49,811 nucleotides of DNA from Bacteroidales bacterium (GTDB taxonomy: Bacteria > Bacteroidota > Bacteroidia > Bacteroidales > Muribaculaceae), in assembly GCA_022768005.1 (NCBI GenBank), contig JALEMF010000020.1, positions 1 to 49,811 on the forward strand, in the 5' to 3' direction. The translations under genes were made by a program, and so were the position numbers. Below, in pieces: positions 41,057-47,815 of the stretch (its first letter is position 1; the number at the start of each line of letters is the position of its first letter). The notes under the pieces were generated by a model. The model was not told the origin of the DNA. It worked only from the letters and a program-made list of their open reading frames with translations, and searched no databases.

Positions 41057-42386
41057 TTTCTTCGTCAAGGATTTTTACCCTGACGCTGGAAATTCTGTGT
41101 CCTTGAATACCAAGAACGAGGAAACGGCACTGTTTGTATTCAAGTGGTTCCTTCTTATGCGGAAAATCGCCCTTAATAGCGAGGAGCATACCGGCAAGTG
41201 TCTCAGCATCAGCAGTTACATCGGCGAAATCGTCCTCATTAAGCCCTGTCACACGGAAGAAATCCGTCAGCACGGTTTTTCCCTCAAATATGTAAGTATC
41301 GTCAGGCAGACGTTTGTAGAACGACTCTTCGTCATCGTACTCGTCCTTAATATCGCCTACTATTTCTTCAAGCACATCTTCAAGAGTAACAATACCCTGA
41401 GTTCCGCCGAATTCGTCAATCACGACAGCAAGGTGTATTTTAAGTTTTCGGAAATCCTCGAGCAAGTCGTTAATCATACGTGATTCCGGTACGAAATACG
41501 GCTCGCGAATTAACTTTTTCCAATCAAAGTCCTCGCCATCTACCTTATCAATGTAAGGAAGTAAGTCGCGGCTGTAGAGAATACCCTTGATATTATCCTC
41601 TGTCTCCTCGTACACCGGGAGTCTTGAGTATCCGCTTTCCACCACGATTTTCAGCACTTCCTTGAATCCCGAACTAATGTCAATATCCGTTATATCAACA
41701 CGCGGAGTCATAATTTCCGATGCCGTTGTATCACCGAATTTCAATATACCTTCAAGCATCTCTTTATCACCGGCAGCAGCCTCAACTTTAGTAATTTCAA
41801 GAGCCTGTGACAAGTCGTCCGTAGTAACTTCCCCGGCACGTTTTCTGACTATATGATTTACGAAAGACGTACTTTTGACGAGCAGTGAAGAAAGCGGATA
41901 GCAGAATTTAACAAAGCAGTTAAGAATAGACGCCGTATGTTCCGCCCACGCTACAGGACGATTATTTGCAATCAGTTTTGGGAGTATTTCGCCGAAGAGA
42001 AGGATTAGGAATGTAAGAAGTACAGACTGAATTAAGAAACTAAGCAAAGGAGAGAGTCCTTCAAAGAGACTTGACAGAGCATACGTACTCAGCACTACTA
42101 TCGCCACATTTACCATATTATTGGCAATCAGGATAGTAGCCAAAAGTCTGTCCGGGTTGTCAATAAGTTTAATAATCTCATCTTTACGATCGGATTGCTC
42201 GATTTCTTCATCGTGATTCGGTGAAAGAGAAAAAAATGATATTTCACTTCCCGAGATAAATCCTGAAACAAGAAGAAACAGTATTGCTATGATAAGGGCT
42301 ACAAATTGCCCCATTGTGAAAAGCGGAATGATATTCTGACACATACATAGTGCCGAAGTCATGGCTGGTAAAGGGTCTATATCCAA
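41040..42386 (-). CDS. gldE: GldE-like CorC/HlyC family membrane protein with paired CBS domains
   Basis: This 448-residue protein has an N-terminal DUF21-type membrane region (segments near 28-48, 85-110, 115-135; FISGSEISFFSLSP is typical). Two CBS domains follow (TPRVDITDIDISSGFKEVL..SRLPVYEE and EDFRKLKIHLAVVIDEFGGTQGIVT), then a CorC_HlyC ion-transport-associated domain (DDTYIFEGKTVLTDFFRV). The family includes Mg2+ and Co2+ efflux proteins; GldE is the gliding-linked member and supports GldD function. The pairing with gldD, with the reading frames overlapping, is the main reason for choosing GldE over a generic hemolysin. It is first in its operon, with a clear promoter upstream. Confidence 0.87.
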   Translation of the reverse strand: MDIDPLPAMTSALCMCQNIIPLFTMGQFVALIIAILFLLVSGFISGSEISFFSLSPNHDEEIEQSDRKDEIIKLIDNPDRLLATILIANNMVNVAIVVLSTYALSSLFEGLSPLLSFLIQSVLLTFLILLFGEILPKLIANNRPVAWAEHTASILNCFVKFCYPLSSLLVKSTSFVNHIVRKRAGEVTTDDLSQALEITKVEAAAGDKEMLEGILKFGDTTASEIMTPRVDITDIDISSGFKEVLKIVVESGYSRLPVYEETEDNIKGILYSRDLLPYIDKVDGEDFDWKKLIREPYFVPESRMINDLLEDFRKLKIHLAVVIDEFGGTQGIVTLEDVLEEIVGDIKDEYDDEESFYKRLPDDTYIFEGKTVLTDFFRVTGLNEDDFADVTADAETLAGMLLAIKGDFPHKKEPLEYKQCRFLVLGIQGHRISSVRVKILDEENENDE

Positions 42387-42424
42387 AACAATTAATTTTA
42401 GTTATACTTTCGGTTTAATGTGTG

Positions 42425-42455
42425 CAAAGTTAAAAAAATCTTTCCGGATAGCCAA
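42425..42455 (-). promoter_or_regulatory. Promoter of the gldE-gldD-PPTase unit
   Basis: On the - strand, TTG (42455-42453) is followed after 20 bp by TAACTTTG (42432-42425). The ATG at 42386 is 38 bp further downstream. Confidence 0.78.
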
Positions 42456-42492
42456 GTATTTTTATTAGTATTGAGTAAGTTATGGGAATAAT

Positions 42493-42526
42493 AAAAGCAG
42501 TGCCATTACGTAATGACACTGCTTTT
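42493..42526 (-). terminator. Terminator after the peptide transporter gene
   Basis: A near-perfect 34-bp palindrome has AAAAGCAGTG paired with CACTGCTTTT, and CATTACGTAATG at the centre. On the - strand it is 22 bp beyond the stop codon of the transporter gene and has T-rich flanks. It lies between the transporter and the gldE promoter, isolating the two units. Confidence 0.85.
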
Positions 42527-42548
42527 ATTATTATTGAATACTGAATTA

Positions 42549-44210
42549 TCAGTTAGTAACTTTTTCAAGCCATTTTACCATTGACAACATTATTGTCATT
42601 GATATTAGGCAGAAGCCGGCAAACACTGCCCAGCACATCCATTGACTCGGAAATGTGTTAAGCATTGTCACGCCTAATGCGATAAACAAGTTGCCGATTG
42701 CTGTTGCTGTAAGCCATAGACCTTGACATATACCTTGAAGGTGTTTTGGAGCAACTTTTGACACGAATGACAACCCGAGCGGTGAGATAAACAATTCTGC
42801 TACAGTGAGGAAGAAGTACGTCACGATAAGGACGTATGGACTTGTCTTCATTGCCATTTTAACAGCTTCGGAAAGCCCCTTAAATTCTTCACCTGAAGGA
42901 TAATTGTTCATAATCGCAATTACGGCAAGGAAGATGTAAGCACACGCAGTGACAAACATACCGAATGCTATTTTCTTAGGTGTTGATATCGCTTTACCTC
43001 TTGATGCAAGTGCACTGAATATCACCATAATAATCGGTGTGAGGACTATCACGAAGAACGGGTTTATACATTGCCAAATTTCAGGCGGAACTGCATCTGT
43101 TGCCACGAAGTCACGTGCGAATACTGACAGTGACTGTCCGTTTTGGTGGAATGAGAACCAGAAGAATACGGCAATTCCGAGTACTGCATATAGTGCATAC
43201 ATACGCTGACGGATTTCCTTAGCATCGCTTTCCACTTCAGCCTTGGCAACTTTAGCATCGCTCTTAACTTTCTTTGCAGGGTCAGGGAGATGTTTCATCA
43301 CAGCTACGAATATTGCAAGTGAAATGAGCATTGCCACTACTGATGCAATAAATGAGAAGTGAACACCGGTGTTGAAAATTTCAAGATAGTTCTGACAGAA
43401 AGATGCGTCTGCCACTCCGGTGTGACCTACACCGCTTGCAAGGCTGCTCAAGTTTGCAGCATCGTCACCGGCAAGAGTTCCGTCAATACATTTGTGGCAA
43501 AGACGAGGAAGGTCGGAGTTATAAGCAAGGTTATGTGCTTTAAGCCAAAATTCTCTGAGTAATGGTGCTACGAATGGGGCTATAACACCACCGATGTTAA
43601 TAAACACATAGAAAATTTGAAAGCCGGGGTCACGCTTTGATTTAGCCTCTGCGAGTGCCTCAGGACCTTTCTTTGCTGCTTCAGCCTCGAAGTTATCGTA
43701 CATCTGACCGAGAATTGCCTGAAGATTTCCTTTAAACAATCCGTTACCGACTGCGATAAGGAGCAATGCAAAGCATGTGAATACAAGGATTTGAGTGATA
43801 CTTATAGACTCATTGCCGAATACCGGGATAGATAGAAGTGCATAGCCCACTGCCATCACTACAAGTCCCGATACGATTGTAGTCTTATATTTCTGAGTGC
43901 GGTCTGCAATAATACCGCCCGGAAGACTGAGTACGTAAATTGAGAAATAAAATACAGCATAAATCCAGCCGGCTGCATCATCGCTGATGCCGAATTTAGA
44001 GCAGAGGAAAAGCAAAAGCACGGCGTTCATAATGTAATAGCCGAAACGTTCGCCCATATTTGCGAGTGCTGTAGGGATAAGTCCCTTCGGGTGTTCTTTA
44101 AGCGCCTTATGAACATAGAACACGAGGAGAGGAACCACGATGATCAAGATGCCGATAAGGATAGTCAGCGTCTGATTTGAGTTCCAAAAGTCTGTCAATG
44201 ATTGTAGCAT
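42549..44210 (-). CDS. POT/PTR2-family proton-coupled peptide transporter
   Basis: This 553-residue protein has about 12-14 membrane segments. PTR2 signatures are present: PTALANMGERFGYYIM (ExxERFxYY-like), GGIIADRTQKYKT (motif in the first loop), and FVSKVAPKHLQGICQGLWL near the C terminus. A long loop around residues 225-275 contains Cys residues and many small polar residues. It should import di- and tripeptides with protons across the cytoplasmic membrane. The start is 32 bp after the SufE stop on the same strand. In an organism that exports many proteases and peptidases, peptide uptake is a logical partner. The ExxERF motif is conserved as GERFGYY, i.e. ERF with the usual Glu lacking one helix turn earlier, which I would check by alignment. 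Confidence 0.9.
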   Translation of the reverse strand: MLQSLTDFWNSNQTLTILIGILIIVVPLLVFYVHKALKEHPKGLIPTALANMGERFGYYIMNAVLLLFLCSKFGISDDAAGWIYAVFYFSIYVLSLPGGIIADRTQKYKTTIVSGLVVMAVGYALLSIPVFGNESISITQILVFTCFALLLIAVGNGLFKGNLQAILGQMYDNFEAEAAKKGPEALAEAKSKRDPGFQIFYVFINIGGVIAPFVAPLLREFWLKAHNLAYNSDLPRLCHKCIDGTLAGDDAANLSSLASGVGHTGVADASFCQNYLEIFNTGVHFSFIASVVAMLISLAIFVAVMKHLPDPAKKVKSDAKVAKAEVESDAKEIRQRMYALYAVLGIAVFFWFSFHQNGQSLSVFARDFVATDAVPPEIWQCINPFFVIVLTPIIMVIFSALASRGKAISTPKKIAFGMFVTACAYIFLAVIAIMNNYPSGEEFKGLSEAVKMAMKTSPYVLIVTYFFLTVAELFISPLGLSFVSKVAPKHLQGICQGLWLTATAIGNLFIALGVTMLNTFPSQWMCWAVFAGFCLISMTIMLSMVKWLEKVTN

Positions 44211-44242
44211 AATTTTAGGGTTGTTATGTTAGTAGATAAAAT

Positions 44243-44671
44243 TTAATTCATTTCCATTTTCGTCTTGTAAGCCAAAGCATACATTCGCATCTGCTTTACC
44301 ATAGCAGCAAGCCCGTTTGAGCGTGTAGGCGAAAGGTGTTCCGCAAGCCCTATTGCATCTATAAAATGCAGGTCGGACTCAAGTATTTCATCAGGTGTAT
44401 GTCCTGAAAGTACTTTTATCAACAGCGAGATAATGCCTTTCACTATTATTGCATCGGAATCCGCAGTGAATATCACTTTTCCGTCTTCCAATTCGGCATT
44501 AAGCCACACGCGGCTTTGACAACCTTCTATCAGATGCTCGGGTGTACGATATTTTTCATCAATCGGAGGAACTGCATTACCAAGGTCTATGATATATGCG
44601 TACTTGTCCATCCAATCTTCCATATCAGAAAATTCATCGATAATATCTTGTTGAGTTTCTTCTATTGTCAT
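44243..44671 (-). CDS. sufE: SufE-family Fe-S assembly protein
   Basis: This 142-residue cytoplasmic protein has the sulfur-accepting Cys51 in LIEGCQSRVWL, the SufE/CsdE signature. The later FTADSDAIIVKGIISLL and LSPTRSNGLAAMVKQM segments also match. It accepts sulfane sulfur from the SufS cysteine desulfurase and passes it to the SufBCD scaffold. Suf genes are not in this window, so it is an unlinked copy, as is common in Bacteroidetes. It lies 2 bp after the M28 (glutaminyl cyclase-like) gene and 32 bp before the transporter gene, part of a long minus-strand run. Confidence 0.93.
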   Translation of the reverse strand: MTIEETQQDIIDEFSDMEDWMDKYAYIIDLGNAVPPIDEKYRTPEHLIEGCQSRVWLNAELEDGKVIFTADSDAIIVKGIISLLIKVLSGHTPDEILESDLHFIDAIGLAEHLSPTRSNGLAAMVKQMRMYALAYKTKMEMN

Positions 44672-44673
44672 GA

Positions 44674-45660
44674 TTATATATTTTTATTGTATATGAAGTT
44701 AGACATAACTTGTCCCACAGCTTTGAGCGTGGACTTGTCAATGTTCTTAACGTTATCTTCAAGGGTATGCCAGGTGGGATTAAAAGATCCGGTCTGAGCA
44801 TTATTGTTTTCAATTATGTCAATAGCCGGAATACCTGCCTCATTAATCACAAGGTGGTCATCGGTTATTCCGCCGCCTGCTTCATTTACAAAGCGAGAGC
44901 CATAGCCTGAAGCCGATGCGATGGACCATACTTTGTTTACTATACTGCGAGCGTATTTGTCTGAGAAATACTCGCGGTGGAACTTGGCGTTTCTGCCGCC
45001 TACCATATCAAGCAAAATTGCATATTGAGGCTTATTTTCACTCGTATAGGGCATATTTTTCACCCATAATTGAGTACCGAGACACCATGATTTTTCATCA
45101 CCGGAATCACCGGAATCCTCAGCATCAACAAAGAGTAAATCCACACCTGTATTTTCCGGAGCCTTGACATTCATCAGCCTTGCCAATTCAAGGAGAACGG
45201 CTACTCCGCTCGCACCGTCATTTGCGCCGTCAATAGGCTTGGAATGTAACTCCTCATTACTCTCTTCGTCTGCCCAAGGGCGTGTATCCCAATGCGCCAA
45301 AAGGAGAATACGCTTTTTACAATCAGGATTATATTGTCCCAATATGTTATAGACGGGTATTGTTTTGCCTTGAGCGGTAACAGTTGTAGTGTTCTGAAGA
45401 ATAATATTCGCACCGTACTTTGCAAGTTCATCTTGGATAAACCGAGCCGTATTTTTATGCGCTTCACTTCCCGGGACACGCGGACCGAAATCCACTTGCG
45501 CCTTAAGTTTTGCAAAACAACTGTCAGCATCGAAGGTCATCACTTCAATAGACTCAGTATCCGGCGTTTCAGACCTTTCAGCCGATTCGGCAGGCTTGCT
45601 GTTCGCACTACAACTTGTCAGGAGCAGAAGGAGTAATATTTTAGAAAATGTCTTTATCAT
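44674..45660 (-). CDS. M28-family zinc lipoprotein, probably glutaminyl-peptide cyclotransferase
   Basis: This 328-residue protein has a lipobox LLTSC (Cys17). The M28-type core keeps FGPRVPGSEAHK (58-69), HWDTRPWADEE (123-133, His123 zinc ligand), NDGASGVAVLLELA (147-160, Asp148 zinc ligand) and FVDAEDSGD (about 177-185). The FGPRVPG and HWDTRPWAD signatures are typical of Bacteroidetes type II glutaminyl cyclases, which turn N-terminal Gln of exported proteins into pyroglutamate. Several predicted exported proteins here begin with Gln after signal cleavage, e.g. the GH3 enzyme (QVEY) and one propeller (QVVKV). An aminopeptidase role is the main alternative. It lies in the same minus-strand run as the two Hsp70/actin-like genes. 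Confidence 0.8.
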   Translation of the reverse strand: MIKTFSKILLLLLLTSCSANSKPAESAERSETPDTESIEVMTFDADSCFAKLKAQVDFGPRVPGSEAHKNTARFIQDELAKYGANIILQNTTTVTAQGKTIPVYNILGQYNPDCKKRILLLAHWDTRPWADEESNEELHSKPIDGANDGASGVAVLLELARLMNVKAPENTGVDLLFVDAEDSGDSGDEKSWCLGTQLWVKNMPYTSENKPQYAILLDMVGGRNAKFHREYFSDKYARSIVNKVWSIASASGYGSRFVNEAGGGITDDHLVINEAGIPAIDIIENNNAQTGSFNPTWHTLEDNVKNIDKSTLKAVGQVMSNFIYNKNI

Positions 45661-45667
45661 AAAAGCC

Positions 45668-45880
45668 TTATATCACCGTATATATCAGGGTGCAAATCAC
45701 ATTATATGCACCCCAAATAATGAATAGGTATCCAAAGATTTTACACAGGACTTTAGCACCCTTGCGGTTGCTTTTCTTTCGTATCATAGAATCCAAAAAA
45801 TACGGCACGGCAAGGATAAGTATCAACCCTGTTATTATTTGTATTATTGCAGTTGTCATTATTTTATTTGTAAAAAACAT
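45668..45880 (-). CDS. Small membrane protein, 70 residues
   Basis: There are two predicted membrane segments (about 9-30 and 47-67: IIQIITGLILILAVPYF and CKIFGYLFIIWGAYNVIC), with a basic loop RKKSNRKGAK between. The ATG at 45880 shares its A with the preceding TAA stop (TAATG), suggesting translational coupling; a second ATG lies 7 codons on. It lies between the M28 gene (7 bp) and the 640-residue Hsp70-like gene, so is in the same operon. Function is unknown. It may be a small integral subunit of whichever complex the neighbouring proteins form, but this is inference. Confidence 0.6.
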   Translation of the reverse strand: MFFTNKIMTTAIIQIITGLILILAVPYFLDSMIRKKSNRKGAKVLCKIFGYLFIIWGAYNVICTLIYTVI

Positions 45881-47802
45881 TATAAGTGACTGCGGTATTT
45901 TTCCAGCAGTTCCTCTTCCTCGACTGAAGATAATTTGGCTTCTTTAAGTAGAGAAACGTACTGTGAAAGGTCCGTTTCAAAACGCTTGATACCCACTTTA
46001 TTTCCTTCAGCCACATAATTATCAAGGCAAGCGGCAGCAAGTTCGTACTTTTTGTGCAACTTATCAAGTTTGCCCATCAGAATTGCGCCGTCAATATCAT
46101 CATTTTCGGTGCACCACTTCTTTGCACCGGCAAATCCGAGTTTACTGACAATCTCATAATACGGACCATCACTAATCGGAGTGTTAGGTTGCTGCTTTGG
46201 AGGAGCCGGCTGAGGTATCGGTCGTCTTGGTTCTTGAGGAGTAGGCTTTGACGTCGGGAGAAGTGAATAAAGACGGCGTATCTCATCGTCAAAGTTATGG
46301 ATACCGTACGTTCTCATATCATCTCTGAGAATATTAACTTGCTCTCTTGCTTCGGAGTACATACCGCTTGCAATAAGTTTTTTTACATCTTTCTCTGTGT
46401 CATTAACCATTTTCCTCCACTCTCCGAGTAATTCTTCGCCTTGTCCTTGAGGCGTAAGTACAGGTGACTCGGAAGTCACCGGCGGTTGAGGTTTCGACTG
46501 TTTAGACCTTCCCTGCCCTTGCTGCAATTCAATAATCTGAGTCACATATTTTTGAATATGTTCATCATGACCGTGGAAACCGATACTGCTACACTTTGCC
46601 AGGAAGTCGTTAAGTTCATTAAGAGCCGGTACATAATGCCCTTGAGGGATAAGGACATACTCAATTCTCTGCCTTAATTCCGAAAATTCTTCATCAAGAT
46701 GCTTTCTCTGCTTACCTTTCGGATCAAGAGTCCAACCGGACTCCACCATATCACGAATGATAATTGCATCAAGATTTTGGATAAAATCATCGTCAACGAT
46801 CTTTACGCAGTCCATTTCACCGCGGAATATCCGCATAAAGTAATCGCTGCGCAATGCAGCACCACGAATTGCAAATACAATATCGCTCAGACTTAATCCC
46901 GCTGCATTGTAAGCAATACTTTTAATATCCGTTATCACATTAGTGCTGTGCATTGACCCGGAGGCATTGACATCACACCTTGCGATAAAATATTGATAAT
47001 CTTCCGTGTTAATTTTTACAGAGCCGTATGTTTCCGGCTTATCTGTGGAAATAAATGTAGAGACTATTTCCTGAAGTTTTTCTTCAACAGGTGAAAAATC
47101 CCTGATATACGGATTTATATCTTGTATTTGAAGTTTTATTTTCTTTACTCCTTCGGCAATTCCGGGGTCAAGAGCGAGTCCGGGCAAAACTCTTGAAGAA
47201 ATGCAGCGATTTTCTTCCTTAGAATAAAGTGATGCCATAATGTCCGAGCCGGAATTATCAAGCACCATAGCGTATTTGCGAAAATTGCCGCTTAACACGT
47301 TGTTGGCAATAATTTCATTTGTGTCAATAACACCTACATTGCCGTATCTGCCACACTCACCGTTATATCCGTTACGGAAAAGGTCAAGCACGGCATTCCT
47401 TTCTTCTTCGGTGATATCAGGTTCAAAGTCAAATCCGATAGGAAGAGTGTTGCGAACAACATTCAAGTCCTCACCGAATTCGTCTTTGATAAGTTTTGCC
47501 AGAATGGTTTCTATCGCTATATACAGCAATGTATTAGCCGGTTTTTGAGCGCCGAAAAGAGTATAAGTTTCATTGCCTTTCAGCAGTGAAAAAAGTTTGT
47601 AAAAACTGTTAGGCAGATGCTGTTCGTAATGTTGGAGCGCAGTCTGCCCTACGTTAAATCTATCATTGATGATGCTGATAGCCAAAGGTACAGGGCGGCT
47701 ACAACCCTGAAAAGATTGTAACCGCTCTATTCCGTCGTCATCACGGTAACGTTTCACCATGACAGACTTATGTGAGAGTCTTAATGATATAAAATATCTC
47801 AT
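45880..47802 (-). CDS. Uncharacterised Hsp70/actin-like protein with long C-terminal extension
   Basis: This 640-residue protein has no signal peptide. The first ~370 residues follow the Hsp70/actin plan. There is an opening pair of strands (YFISLRLSHKSVMVKRY), an FNVGQTALQHYEQ-like segment and a helix near 75-100. A LPIGFDFEPDITEEERNAVL segment (ATPase family 'P.......R..' connecting region) is followed by YAMVLDNSGSDIMASLYS, where a phosphate-2-like loop reads DNSGSD instead of DxGGGTxD. After that come a helical region (about 370-470), a Pro/Gln-rich linker (about 525-555) and a helical C-terminal domain. The degenerate loop suggests weak or absent ATPase activity. It lies 13 bp after an apparent partner at 47816-49811. 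Confidence 0.6.
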   Translation of the reverse strand: MRYFISLRLSHKSVMVKRYRDDDGIERLQSFQGCSRPVPLAISIINDRFNVGQTALQHYEQHLPNSFYKLFSLLKGNETYTLFGAQKPANTLLYIAIETILAKLIKDEFGEDLNVVRNTLPIGFDFEPDITEEERNAVLDLFRNGYNGECGRYGNVGVIDTNEIIANNVLSGNFRKYAMVLDNSGSDIMASLYSKEENRCISSRVLPGLALDPGIAEGVKKIKLQIQDINPYIRDFSPVEEKLQEIVSTFISTDKPETYGSVKINTEDYQYFIARCDVNASGSMHSTNVITDIKSIAYNAAGLSLSDIVFAIRGAALRSDYFMRIFRGEMDCVKIVDDDFIQNLDAIIIRDMVESGWTLDPKGKQRKHLDEEFSELRQRIEYVLIPQGHYVPALNELNDFLAKCSSIGFHGHDEHIQKYVTQIIELQQGQGRSKQSKPQPPVTSESPVLTPQGQGEELLGEWRKMVNDTEKDVKKLIASGMYSEAREQVNILRDDMRTYGIHNFDDEIRRLYSLLPTSKPTPQEPRRPIPQPAPPKQQPNTPISDGPYYEIVSKLGFAGAKKWCTENDDIDGAILMGKLDKLHKKYELAAACLDNYVAEGNKVGIKRFETDLSQYVSLLKEAKLSSVEEEELLEKYRSHL

Positions 47803-47815
47803 TATTCACATTTTG

